Below, piece by piece: positions 1 through 7,168 of a stretch of DNA of 40,214 bases. A program made the position numbers and the translations under genes. A model generated the notes under the pieces. That model saw only the letters and a list, made by a program, of their open reading frames with translations. It was not told the origin of the DNA and did not search any database. Position 1 is the stretch's first letter. Each line of letters opens with the position of its first letter. The stretch comes from a candidate division WOR-1 bacterium RIFCSPLOWO2_02_FULL_46_20 (lineage in GTDB: Bacteria > Margulisbacteria > WOR-1 > O2-12-FULL-45-9). The DNA is taken from the NCBI GenBank assembly GCA_001771365.1, contig METP01000007.1:1-40214 (forward strand), written 5' to 3'.

Positions 1-305
1 CCTCCCTATATCATGCCAGGCTTTATCCTTTATTCATCCGCGCTGTCGTCCCAACAACAATTGAGAATACATACTAACCGACCCGTTCTTATTTGCCTTC
101 TTTCGCACAAACATATAAATATTTTAGCCTGGGACACTCAAATCGCAACATTTTACTAGGAAAATTAGCTCATTTTGAGGCAAGTGCGGAAGTCAGGAGC
201 GCATTCTAGCTGCGAAATAATTCAAGGAATTTGTAAAGTGAAATTTTCATGAAAGAGCCCCGAGGAATACTTGTCAGGAAATTTTAGAAAAGAAGGAGAT
301 AAGAA
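1..305. other. Intergenic or unassigned left edge
   Basis: No frame reaches 60 codons here and I recognise no RNA gene, repeat or convincing promoter. The last bases (around 291-299) form a good ribosome binding site, AAGGAG, for the small ORF that starts at 306. The stretch may hold the end of a transcript that begins outside the window. Confidence 0.5.
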
Positions 306-470
306 ATGTCAGGATTTAGGATCGGATTTTTTTTGCCATGGTTGAGCAGACGAGGCGGCGCTGCAAGCGCGGCAGGGAAGCCGGCGGCAAAAACCGCGGC
401 GCTTCCGGAAAATTTTGCCAGGGCACCGGAAAAGCTTAGGGGTTTTGATTTCGAGCCGATTGGTGTCTAA
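306..470 (+). CDS. Small hypothetical ORF, possibly 5' part of a nonsense-interrupted gene
   Basis: This 54-codon ORF, below the ORF-track cut-off, starts at an ATG preceded by AAGGAG with ideal spacing. The product starts MSGFRIGFFLPWLSRRGG and is rich in Ala, Lys and Pro. After its TAA (468-470) the same frame stays open and protein-like to 632, so the stop may interrupt one 108-codon gene. I do not recognise the family. Its neighbour, a Com-like zinc finger, hints at a mobile-element or phage origin, but that is only context. Confidence 0.45.
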   Translation: MSGFRIGFFLPWLSRRGGAASAAGKPAAKTAALPENFARAPEKLRGFDFEPIGV

Positions 471-497
471 ATCCAAGGGCAAAGGTTACCATTTATC

Positions 498-632
498 GTG
501 AAAAAATTTGAGTTGCCGGGCCGCGAGAAAAATGTGTTTGATGCCGAGCAAGGAACAAAGCTGGCAGTTTTGCAGGAGTATTTAGCTGCTGTACAGGAGA
601 GTCTAAAAGCTGTCAAACCAATTTTAAGATAA
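498..632 (+). CDS. Small hypothetical ORF, in frame with the preceding one
   Basis: The frame opens again directly after the TAA at 468-470 and can start at GTG 498. It encodes 44 residues beginning MKKFELPGREKNVFDAEQ and ending in a helical, Lys-rich tail. There is no convincing Shine-Dalgarno before the GTG. That supports the idea that this is the 3' half of the ORF at 306, separated by a nonsense codon or sequencing error. Alternatively it is an unrelated short gene. Function unknown. Confidence 0.3.
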   Translation: MKKFELPGREKNVFDAEQGTKLAVLQEYLAAVQESLKAVKPILR

Positions 633-680
633 TGTGAAATTTCCTGGTAAAGGATACGATAAAGAAGCGGAGACAAACAG

Positions 681-887
681 ATGTTAAGAGAATTTAGATG
701 TAAATTTTGCCACAGACTCCTGGCCAAAGTAGGCGAGGGTAGTAAAGTAGAAATCAAATGCCCCAAGTGTAAGACCTTGAGTCTGTACAACGAAGAAACC
801 ATTGTTGTCTACGAGGTTCCGGAAAACAACGTCACCAAAAAAATCATTGAGCGTGGCATCGTTAAGTACGATTTTTTGAAAAACTAA
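681..887 (+). CDS. Com-like zinc-finger protein
   Basis: The 68-residue product has an N-terminal zinc finger built from two pairs, FRCKFC (residues 5-10) and IKCPKC (25-30), joined by a short linker. This is the layout of the phage Mu Com family, where a small zinc finger binds mom mRNA and activates its translation. That is established for Mu; here only the fold resemblance is visible. The C-terminal half (YEVPENNVTKKIIERG) is not part of the finger and is unrecognised. No mom-like gene is visible next to it, so any regulatory target is unknown. A short purine-rich stretch lies upstream of ATG 681. The frame remains open after its TAA. Confidence 0.6.
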   Translation: MLREFRCKFCHRLLAKVGEGSKVEIKCPKCKTLSLYNEETIVVYEVPENNVTKKIIERGIVKYDFLKN

Positions 888-938
888 CGCAAAAGCGCCA
901 AAGACGCTGAAGCGCCAAATAAAGAAGCGATCTGGACA

Positions 939-1235
939 ATGCCGATTGAGGTGAGAGCCGCGGTGGCGGTAGGGTTGTATGCGCAATTTTCATTCTTGTT
1001 TGAGCAGCTAGGTGTAATTGGTACGGTAGATTTAGTGCAGCAGCACACCACGCTTCATGACTTTCATTTGCCTTTTCCAGAAGAAGCTCCCGCCACAATT
1101 GTAGCGGTTGGAAAAGACGGAGGCACAGAAGGCTTGAGCGACCAGGATTTAAGGAGGGGGGAGCAAAAATGGTTGAGGGCATTGCAAGAGGTTCCTTGCT
1201 TAGGCCGGAGGCAAGAATACCGCAAAGTATGTTAA
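939..1235 (+). CDS. Hypothetical protein overlapping the phosphatase start
   Basis: This 98-codon ORF has plausible protein composition over its first 75 residues (AVAVGLYAQFSFLFEQLG, then an acidic or polar tail). It continues in the same frame as the Com-like ORF, separated only by that gene's TAA and 17 sense codons. It overlaps the strongly supported phosphatase start at 1169 by 67 bases, so the last 20 or so residues are probably not selected as protein. No ribosome binding site is evident at ATG 939. I do not recognise a family; it may be a gene remnant. Confidence 0.3.
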   Translation: MPIEVRAAVAVGLYAQFSFLFEQLGVIGTVDLVQQHTTLHDFHLPFPEEAPATIVAVGKDGGTEGLSDQDLRRGEQKWLRALQEVPCLGRRQEYRKVC

Positions 1236-2794
1236 CTTCAAGGACAAGGTATTCAAAGGCAACCAGGATGCTGGGAAAAGACGCGGTTGCCCACTGGAAT
1301 GTGAAAAATCAAAGATTACTAGATACCTTTGGGGTAAGAATAGTTGGGGTCGAAGAAATGGAATTAAAACCAGCGGTAAGAACGCAGGGTAATCTGGAGC
1401 TTCTTTTGAGCGAAAGGGCGTCGCTGTCAATGGCGCTTTCAGCGCTGGCGGTGGCACTCAAAGGCAGAGGGGATTTATTGGAAGTTCCAAAAGATGAAAG
1501 GAGTGGGCTGAAAACTCAATATAAAGAGGCGGCCGATCTTCGGGCCGCGGCCACCGAAATGGAGGCGCTGCAGAGCATTGTTGATGAGAATGCGAATATC
1601 GCGTTTCTGGTGAGGGTTGGCGAAGGCGGGGGGGATGCCGGGAGAAGGAAACCAGGCGAAGCCCTGAATGCTTCTTTGTTTCCCGGTCAGCTTATTGTTA
1701 ATCGCCAATATGTTGGACTTTCGGTTGATGATCTGGAACGAAGAGGAGTCAAAGTCTATCGTATTGCTACCGATCCAATTGACGGCACCGGAAAGACCAC
1801 CCTCTCCGAGCCGAGCGCTTTAACCTCAATACTGATAGTTGACGGAGAAATAAAAACCGTGCCCGATATTTATATGGAAAAGCTGACCTTGGACGAAAGA
1901 GCTGCAAGAGTGGGTCTAAACACAGATGAAACACTGGAAAAAGTTGTGCAAGGCCTGTCCGACAGTCACCAGGTTTTGCCCGGCGAGATCAACGGGTTTG
2001 CATTAAAGAGGGATCGGCACCCAATCGAACTGTTGCTGACGCTGGGGATCAATATGGTGTTGGACTCCGACGGAGATCTTCTCCCCTTGGTAGGGCCTGG
2101 TGCGCAGCCCGGAGTTTATGAGAATGGTCTTCCATTGCATGCCGGAATCGGTGACACGGGCGGCGCGGCTGAATATCTTATTGCCGCGGCTGCCAACCAC
2201 TGGCTGGGCGGCGAATCGCACGGGAGATTTGTGAGCGCTAAAGGGATGAAGAAAGGGTGGGAAGGGAGATACGACTATACCGATGAAGATCGTCAAATAA
2301 TTGAAGGAGCCGGCTTCGAACTGAACAGAAATTACCCGATCTCCGAACTGATTGATTTAAAAGACGGGTCGGCTGTTTTTGGTGGTATAACCAGTAATTA
2401 TCATTTTCCTCAACTCTCCGGCGTCTACGTGGGAGATAACTATGCTCAAGTTGATGTCATAAAAGTTGGCGCTTCCGGCAGATTTACAAAGAGGCGTTTT
2501 ACTTTCTTGTTCAGTCAACCGCATGCGCAAATGATAGAAAATTTTAGTCCGGTAACGGAAGTGCTTATGCACTGTGATGTCCGTGATATTCGCGGCGAGA
2601 TAAAGACCGTTCTGGGAAATTCTTCCAGGGCAGAGAGGTTGCACAGGGAGATAGCGCTTTCGCTGTACCAGGTTTTTAACATCCGCAACGGAAAGTTTGA
2701 GGTTGATGAGGCAAAGATGCAGGCATTAGGTGACGAGAGAACGACGGCAATTGTTCATGACCTGACGGAATTAAAGCCGGATTGGTTTGTGTAG
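1169..2794 (+). CDS. Divergent GlpX-like (class II FBPase family) phosphatase
   Basis: The 541-residue protein carries the active-site motifs of class II fructose-1,6-bisphosphatase GlpX. GEGGGD at about 151 corresponds to the family GEGEID. DPIDGT at about 202 corresponds to DP(L/I)EGT and is followed by a matching PDIYMEKL. GIGDTGGAAE at about 326 corresponds to GIGGAPE and keeps the metal-binding Glu. AVFGGIT near residue 400 matches the family's FSATGIT strand. E. coli GlpX has about 336 residues, so this protein has a long N-terminal part, an insertion in GIGG-APE, and about 100 extra C-terminal residues. The metal ligands appear kept with a conservative Glu-to-Asp change, so phosphatase activity is likely, but the sugar-bisphosphate substrate is uncertain. 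The start is set by AAGGAGGGGGG seven bases before ATG. A terminator follows the gene, which looks monocistronic. Confidence 0.75.
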   Translation: MVEGIARGSLLRPEARIPQSMLTSRTRYSKATRMLGKDAVAHWNVKNQRLLDTFGVRIVGVEEMELKPAVRTQGNLELLLSERASLSMALSALAVALKGRGDLLEVPKDERSGLKTQYKEAADLRAAATEMEALQSIVDENANIAFLVRVGEGGGDAGRRKPGEALNASLFPGQLIVNRQYVGLSVDDLERRGVKVYRIATDPIDGTGKTTLSEPSALTSILIVDGEIKTVPDIYMEKLTLDERAARVGLNTDETLEKVVQGLSDSHQVLPGEINGFALKRDRHPIELLLTLGINMVLDSDGDLLPLVGPGAQPGVYENGLPLHAGIGDTGGAAEYLIAAAANHWLGGESHGRFVSAKGMKKGWEGRYDYTDEDRQIIEGAGFELNRNYPISELIDLKDGSAVFGGITSNYHFPQLSGVYVGDNYAQVDVIKVGASGRFTKRRFTFLFSQPHAQMIENFSPVTEVLMHCDVRDIRGEIKTVLGNSSRAERLHREIALSLYQVFNIRNGKFEVDEAKMQALGDERTTAIVHDLTELKPDWFV

Positions 2795-2816
2795 TCATCA
2801 CTATAATTCAAACTAA

Positions 2817-2850
2817 AAAAGGCCCTGGTTGTCCGGGGCCTTTTCTTGTT
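2817..2850 (+). terminator. Rho-independent terminator after the phosphatase gene
   Basis: A long stem pairs AAAAGGCCCTGG with CCGGGGCCTTTT around a four-base TTGT loop, with one G-T pair, followed by a T-rich tail. The A and T tracts could also let it work in the opposite direction, for the minus-strand transcript. Confidence 0.9.
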
Positions 2851-2931
2851 TAAATATACAGCATGAATTTACCGATTAGTCCCAATTGTCCGTTTCCGAG
2901 AGGCGTACCTAGAGCGTTTTGGTTAGGTCTT

Positions 2932-3222
2932 TTAGACCTTGGCTTCGAGAGTGGCGATTCTTGTTTCGTGGTCTTCGAGCTTTTCTCCGTGCCGGCGGGA
3001 TTCCAGCCGGCCCATTCTCTGTTCCGTAACAATATCATCGAGCCGTTTCATTATTTTGTCCTGGCTGGTCAGGATATCATCTTTTATTTCTGATTTTAAA
3101 TCAGCCAGATCATCTTTAGTCGAGAATCTTTTCAGATCATCTTTAGTTGCGAATCTTTTCAGATCATCTTTGGTCGCGAATATTTCAGATAATTTTTCTA
3201 TATCTTTGTTTGTTATGGCCAT
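2932..3222 (-). CDS. Coiled-coil protein with 9-residue tandem repeats
   Basis: This 96-residue, highly charged protein is predicted to be almost entirely helical. Near its N-terminus it has three tandem 9-residue units (FATKDDLKR, FATKDDLKR, FSTKDDLAD), encoded by a 27-base DNA repeat that is nearly identical between copies. The C-terminal half has heptad-like spacing of hydrophobic residues (LEDHETRIATLEAKV), which suggests a coiled-coil oligomer. Small KDDL-repeat coiled-coil proteins of this type are common hypothetical proteins; function is unknown. The start codon lies nine bases after a TAGAAT -10 element, so the mRNA may be leaderless. It follows lpdA by 20 bases on the same strand. 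Confidence 0.6.
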   Translation of the reverse strand: MAITNKDIEKLSEIFATKDDLKRFATKDDLKRFSTKDDLADLKSEIKDDILTSQDKIMKRLDDIVTEQRMGRLESRRHGEKLEDHETRIATLEAKV

Positions 3223-3231
3223 GCTGCAATG

Positions 3232-3260
3232 ATTCTAGCAAACTAATTAATACCGTGCAA
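3232..3260 (-). promoter_or_regulatory. Promoter for the coiled-coil gene
   Basis: On the minus strand, TTGCAC (3255-3260) and TAGAAT (3232-3237) are separated by 17 bases. The -10 lies nine bases from the ATG, predicting a leader of only about 0-4 bases. It overlaps the 3' end of lpdA. Confidence 0.55.
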
Positions 3261-4571
3261 GCTTTGCTTGAGCACGCTCAAGGCTGCTTCATGCAGACCT
3301 TCGGGATAAGTCGGATGCGCTTGAAAACTGGCGGCTAATTGCTCGATGCTTAAGCCCTGCTTGGCCGCCAGGGCCACGGCGCCGACCAGGCTGGTGGCTT
3401 CGGCGCCCAGAATGTGAACCCCTAAAAGCTTGCCCTGGGCGTCAGCAATGACCTTAATAAAACCCTCAATCTCCCCCATGGCTTGAGCAATGCCTAATGC
3501 TGCATAAGGGAATTTGCCGACTTTTACTTCGCCAAACTTTTCCCGGGCTTCTTTTTCTGTTAATCCGACACTGCCGATCTCAGGATGAGTATAGATGCCA
3601 AAAGGGATGTTGTCATAAGTAAAAGTTTTGTTGCTTCCCATGGCGTTTTCTGCCGCGATCACGCCTTGCTCATATGCCACATGCGCCAGCATCTTGCGGC
3701 TGACCAAATCGCCCGCCGCATAGACTCCAGACACGCTGGTTTCCATTTTTTCATTCACCCAGACGCTTCTTTTATCCATTTTCAGGTTCAGAGCCTCCAG
3801 GCCAGCAAGGTTGGGGGTGCGGCCAACGCAAATTAAGGTTTTGCCGCAGGATTGGGCCGAATCAAAACAGATGTTGGTGATAATATTTATTTTTTTGCGT
3901 TTAAGAAGACGCTTAACCAGCGCGACGACTTCTTCATCAACGCCAGGGAGTATCTCCGGTAAGACTTCGTAAATTGTAATCTCTGTTCCTAAAGCAGAAA
4001 ATATCTGTGCAAAGTGTAAGCCAATAACTCCGCCGCCCACAATGTCCAATTTTTCAGGCGCTTCGGTACAATTTAGCGCAGTCTCACTGCTAAAGAATTT
4101 TTTGCCGTCCAGAGTAACGCCGGGAATAGCAGCGGGGGAAGAGCCGGTGGCAATAATCAACTTACAACTTACAATTGACAACTTACGACCTTCTGGCCTG
4201 GTAACTTCAACTTTCCCGGCTTCCAAAACTTTGGCTGTTCCGTAGATGACCTCAACCCTGTTCTTCTCCAACAAAAATCCAACACCTTTAACAATCTTGG
4301 CAATGATCTTGTCTTTTCTTTCAATAACTTTTTTAAGGTCAAGAGCCGGCTGGCCGGCGGCAATCCCAAAATTTTCTGCTTTTTGTATTTGCTCATAAAG
4401 GTTGGTGCAGGCAATGATGGCCTTGGTGGGAATACAGCCGCGGGTAAGGCAAGTACCGCCGACTTTATCTTTTTCAATTAAGGCAACTTTGGCGCCAAGC
4501 TGGGCCGCCCGGATGGCCGCCGCATACCCCCCAGGCCCGCCGCCGATTACAATAAGATCATATTTTTGCAT
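3243..4571 (-). CDS. lpdA: Dihydrolipoyl dehydrogenase (E3), short form
   Basis: This cytosolic FAD enzyme re-oxidises dihydrolipoamide of 2-oxo-acid dehydrogenase or glycine-cleavage complexes with NAD+. The FAD-binding GGGPGGYAAAI is at the N-terminus. The redox-active pair is CLTRGC near residue 41, a second nucleotide-binding GGGVIGLHFA is near 180, and the C-terminal HPTYPEG..E holds the His-Glu catalytic dyad. At 442 residues it is shorter than the usual 460-475. The missing stretch lies in the NAD domain between LLKRKKINI and TLICVGRTPN, where most members have about 25-30 more residues of beta-meander. The fold core looks intact. It follows the TauE-like gene by one base (TAAAATG). 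No E1, E2 or lipoylation gene is visible here. Confidence 0.92.
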   Translation of the reverse strand: MQKYDLIVIGGGPGGYAAAIRAAQLGAKVALIEKDKVGGTCLTRGCIPTKAIIACTNLYEQIQKAENFGIAAGQPALDLKKVIERKDKIIAKIVKGVGFLLEKNRVEVIYGTAKVLEAGKVEVTRPEGRKLSIVSCKLIIATGSSPAAIPGVTLDGKKFFSSETALNCTEAPEKLDIVGGGVIGLHFAQIFSALGTEITIYEVLPEILPGVDEEVVALVKRLLKRKKINIITNICFDSAQSCGKTLICVGRTPNLAGLEALNLKMDKRSVWVNEKMETSVSGVYAAGDLVSRKMLAHVAYEQGVIAAENAMGSNKTFTYDNIPFGIYTHPEIGSVGLTEKEAREKFGEVKVGKFPYAALGIAQAMGEIEGFIKVIADAQGKLLGVHILGAEATSLVGAVALAAKQGLSIEQLAASFQAHPTYPEGLHEAALSVLKQSLHGIN

Positions 4572-4572
4572 T

Positions 4573-4932
4573 TTATCCCCAGAAGATTAATTTGATCGCG
4601 ATGACCAGCATAAAGAATCCAAAAATGCGGCGCAATTGTAAATCCGGCATAAGATTGGCAAAGTAGGCGCCGATTAATCCGCCAAAAAAGAAACCCAGAC
4701 AGAGCAGGACAGCCCAGCCAATGTTAACATTGCCATTTTTCCAATAGTGCCAGGCAGCGAGCAAGCCGATTGGCGGGATCATCATGGCTAAGGCGGTTCC
4801 CTGTGACAGGTGTTGGCTCAGGCCGTAAAAATAAATTAAGGCCGGAACAACCAGGGTAGCTCCGCCGATGCCTAAAAGGCCGCTAAGGATGCCGGCGGCG
4901 AGACCAATAATGAATAGGCCGAATGTCGGCAT
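4573..4932 (-). CDS. Half-size TauE/SafE family membrane protein
   Basis: The 119-residue protein is strongly hydrophobic with about four membrane helices. It carries the family's GLLGIGGATLVVPALI signature near its N-terminus and GGLIGAYFA in the third helix. TauE/SafE transporters (sulfite, sulfonate or organic-anion export) usually have about 250 residues formed from two inverted repeats. This corresponds to one repeat, and in other organisms such half-proteins are thought to pair. Substrate is unknown. It starts within the yqeY stop (TAATG overlap) and is followed immediately by lpdA, so it is translated from the yqeY transcript. Confidence 0.8.
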   Translation of the reverse strand: MPTFGLFIIGLAAGILSGLLGIGGATLVVPALIYFYGLSQHLSQGTALAMMIPPIGLLAAWHYWKNGNVNIGWAVLLCLGFFFGGLIGAYFANLMPDLQLRRIFGFFMLVIAIKLIFWG

Positions 4933-5360
4933 TATTGCAAAGCCTCTCGCACCAGCTGGCTAACGAGCTTTCCGTCAACACCGGCATGCTTGCCTGATAT
5001 TTCTTTCATAACCTTGCCCATCTCTTTGATTGAGGCAGCCCCGGTTTCCTTAATGGTTTGTGCAACGATTTTCTTAACCTCATCGGCAGAAAGTTCGGGA
5101 GGGAGAAATTCGGCAACAATCTTTAACTCTTGTTCATGCCTGGCAACTTCCGCGGTCCGCTCAACTTTTTTAAATTCCTCAATAGATTCCTTGAGCTCTT
5201 TCGAATATTTTATAATAATTTTAGTGATTTCCGCCTCCGGCAGCTCTCCCCGGGCGTTTACGTACAGAATTTTGCTCTTTAACATGCGCAGCGTTGATAA
5301 GCGCAGCTCGTTTTTCTCTTTCATAGCCTTTTTGAGCTCTTCATTTATTTTATTAAACAT
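4932..5360 (-). CDS. yqeY: GatB/YqeY domain protein
   Basis: The 142-residue protein is a full-length stand-alone YqeY domain, homologous to the tRNA-binding tail of GatB in the Asp/Glu-tRNA amidotransferase. Typical features are an N-terminal helical block (MFNKINEELKKAMKEKNELRLSTLRML), a central helical region (FLPPELSADEV), and the C-terminal GKVMKEISGKHAGVDGKLVSQLVREAL motif. It probably acts on tRNA-linked processes in the cytosol, but no exact function is established for the family. AAGGAGG lies just before the ATG, and a strong promoter lies 31-60 bases upstream. It heads the minus-strand series yqeY, tauE-like, lpdA. Confidence 0.93.
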   Translation of the reverse strand: MFNKINEELKKAMKEKNELRLSTLRMLKSKILYVNARGELPEAEITKIIIKYSKELKESIEEFKKVERTAEVARHEQELKIVAEFLPPELSADEVKKIVAQTIKETGAASIKEMGKVMKEISGKHAGVDGKLVSQLVREALQ

Positions 5361-5390
5361 AGCCGGCCTCCTTGTATGACCTGATAGCCT

Positions 5391-5420
5391 ATTATAGTCA
5401 AAATTATATGCTTAAGTCAA
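5391..5420 (-). promoter_or_regulatory. Sigma70-type promoter of the yqeY-lpdA operon
   Basis: On the minus strand, TTGACT (5415-5420) and a perfect TATAAT (5391-5396) are 18 bases apart. The promoter sits in the 90-base divergent gap between yqeY and ddl. Confidence 0.8.
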
Positions 5421-5431
5421 AATCTTTGTGG

Positions 5432-5437
5432 TAAAAT
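5432..5437 (+). promoter_or_regulatory. Probable -10 element before ddl
   Basis: TAAAAT lies 13 bases upstream of the ddl ATG, and there is no Shine-Dalgarno in between. No good -35 is visible at 16-18 bases. If used, the ddl mRNA would have a leader of only about 6 bases. Confidence 0.35.
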
Positions 5438-5450
5438 ACAGATAGTTGTT

Positions 5451-6374
5451 ATGGCTGGCTTGAAGGATAAAAGAATCTGCGTGTTGATGGGTGGCCGCTC
5501 GGGTGAGCGCGAGGTATCGCTGCGCTCAGGCAAAAAAGTTTTTGACTCACTCAAAAAGCAAGGCTTCAATGTGATTTCTTCTGACCTGGATGATGACTTG
5601 ATCGGCAAACTCAAAGCGGAAAGAGTAGACGTGGTCTATATCGCCTTGCATGGCCGTTTTGGCGAAGATGGGATAGTGCAGGGGATGCTGGAATTGGCCG
5701 GTTTTCCCTACACCGGATCAAAGGTGTTGGCTTCGGCTCTGGCCATGAATAAATTAGCGGCCAAGCGAGTTTTTAATTCTGTCGATATTCCTACGCCGCA
5801 TTACATGGAAGTTGATTTTCGAGGTAATCTTGAGAAAGAAATAGCCAGAATTATTAAAGTTTTCCGTTTTCCTCTGGTGCTTAAGCCGGTTTCAGAAGGG
5901 TCGAGCCTGGGGGTTAGTTTAATCAAAAAAGCCGATCAATTGGAAAATATCTTAGCCGAAACTATTGCCAGGCATGGTGAGGTTTTTATTGAAGAGTTCA
6001 TCAGGGGTTGTGAGGTAACCGTTGGGATCCTGGGCAATCAAGCTTTGCCTATTCTTGAGCTGGTGCCAAAAAATGAATTCTACGATTATCAGGCCAAGTA
6101 TACCGAGGGGCTAACCGAATTTATCTTGCCGGCCAGACTCGAGCCGGCAGTTTATCAAAAAACGCAAGCAGTGGCTCTGGCTGCACATCGGGCCCTGGGT
6201 TGTTGCGGCGTCTCCCGCGTAGATATTAAAGTTGGCCTGGATAATACCCCCTGTGTTCTGGATGTAAATACGATTCCCGGGATGACCGATCGCTCTGATC
6301 TGCCAGCCGCGGCAGCGCACGCGGGTATTTCTTTTGGCGAATTAGTTTTAAAAATACTTGAGAGCGCGTATTAG
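5451..6374 (+). CDS. ddl: D-alanine--D-alanine ligase
   Basis: This ATP-grasp enzyme joins two D-alanines for the peptidoglycan precursor in the cytosol. At 307 residues it matches the DdlB length. Visible motifs are GGRSGEREVSLRSG near the N-terminus, ALHGRFGEDGIVQGMLE, the ATP-grasp LKPVSEGSSLGVS near 145, and the C-terminal DVNTIPGMTDRSDLP loop that binds metal and substrate. The usual LxP after PGMT-x-x-S reads SDLP, a normal variant. The gene has no clear Shine-Dalgarno, which fits a very short leader. Its TAG is directly followed by the ftsQ ATG, so the two are translationally coupled. Confidence 0.96.
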   Translation: MAGLKDKRICVLMGGRSGEREVSLRSGKKVFDSLKKQGFNVISSDLDDDLIGKLKAERVDVVYIALHGRFGEDGIVQGMLELAGFPYTGSKVLASALAMNKLAAKRVFNSVDIPTPHYMEVDFRGNLEKEIARIIKVFRFPLVLKPVSEGSSLGVSLIKKADQLENILAETIARHGEVFIEEFIRGCEVTVGILGNQALPILELVPKNEFYDYQAKYTEGLTEFILPARLEPAVYQKTQAVALAAHRALGCCGVSRVDIKVGLDNTPCVLDVNTIPGMTDRSDLPAAAAHAGISFGELVLKILESAY

Positions 6375-7109
6375 ATGGTAAGAAAACGAAAATTCCTCCC
6401 CCTGGTTATTCTAATTATTGTGGTCGCGGCCGCCATGGCCGCAATCTATCTTTCAACTTTGCCGATTTGGGAAATAAGGGATGTGGTGGTTAATGGCGCG
6501 CGGCAACTTTCAGCCGATGAAATTAGAGCCCTGGCCGGTATCCCCCGTTCCGGAAATTTGTTTTGGACCAGTTTTTCCAGGGCCCGGTCGAACTTAAGTA
6601 AAATTACTGCGATAAAAAATGTCCATTTTTACCGCATTCCTCCCGGGACGGTTTTGATTAGCCTCACCGAGCGTCAGCCCCTGGCGGCTATTGTTTTTTC
6701 TGAAAGATCAGTGGTGATTGATAAAGAAGGTTTTATTATTAACAGGAATGAAAATCTAACCTTAAATATCCCTAACATGGTTGATTTGCCTGTTATTTCC
6801 GGCATTAATGCCAAGAGGGTTTTGCGAGCCGATAGGGTTAGCGAAGAAATTTTGTTGATCGTTTCTAATATTATTTTAAAACTAAAGCCTTTTTTGGAAA
6901 CTCGCAAGATGCAAATCAATTTAGGCGAATTGGAGAATGTAAGTTTCTTGCTGGACGATCTATTATTGGTCAGGATGGGGAATGCCAGGGAGGTCAAGCG
7001 CAAAATGGAGGTCTTTGAAGCGCTCCTGCCGGTAATCGCGGATAAGTGGACGCTGGTTAATTATGTGGACGTGAGTTATCCCGACAATCCGGTTATTAGC
7101 TACAAGTAG
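6375..7109 (+). CDS. ftsQ: Cell division protein FtsQ/DivIB
   Basis: The 244-residue protein has a short basic N-terminus (MVRKRKFLP) and a single membrane anchor (about residues 8-28). A POTRA domain follows, beginning IWEIRDVVVNGARQLSADEIRALAG. A beta-rich FtsQ region follows, with VLISLTERQPLAAI and the C-terminal WTLVNYVDVSYPDNPVI that matches the family's DLRY-like segment. It sits in the divisome, linking periplasmic and cytoplasmic parts. There is no spacer between ddl and ftsQ (TAGATG). Confidence 0.9.
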   Translation: MVRKRKFLPLVILIIVVAAAMAAIYLSTLPIWEIRDVVVNGARQLSADEIRALAGIPRSGNLFWTSFSRARSNLSKITAIKNVHFYRIPPGTVLISLTERQPLAAIVFSERSVVIDKEGFIINRNENLTLNIPNMVDLPVISGINAKRVLRADRVSEEILLIVSNIILKLKPFLETRKMQINLGELENVSFLLDDLLLVRMGNAREVKRKMEVFEALLPVIADKWTLVNYVDVSYPDNPVISYK

Positions 7110-7116
7110 CGGTTAT

Positions 7117-7144
7117 TTGCATTTGGTATTAGCTATGCTACAAT
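7117..7144 (+). promoter_or_regulatory. Promoter in front of ftsZ
   Basis: TTGCAT (7117-7122) and TACAAT (7139-7144) are 16 bases apart. The -10 ends 24 bases before ftsZ, leaving a leader of about 17 bases with the ribosome site GGGGGG. ftsZ can thus be transcribed independently of ddl-ftsQ. Confidence 0.6.
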
Positions 7145-7168
7145 ATAAGTCACGGGGGGCGTGTTCAC

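Noticed and set aside
306-887. TAA reassignment in the left region
   Set aside because: TAA is the normal stop of fur, greA, both gspE genes and others; a local stop or error is simpler.
862-1182. Minus-strand 106-residue ORF opposite 939-1168
   Set aside because: Composition (Leu, Ser, Pro, Arg-rich, no domain) is that of an antisense shadow, and it has no ribosome site.
2850-3038. Minus-strand ORF ending LGNGQLGLIGKFMLYI, which looks like the last strand of an outer-membrane beta-barrel
   Set aside because: Most of it is a shadow of the KDDL-repeat gene on the same strand. Only about 25 residues after that gene lie outside it, too few to claim a gene remnant.
3121-3185. Short CRISPR-like repeat
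   Set aside because: Units are adjacent 27-mers in frame within a coding gene with no spacers, so this is a protein repeat.
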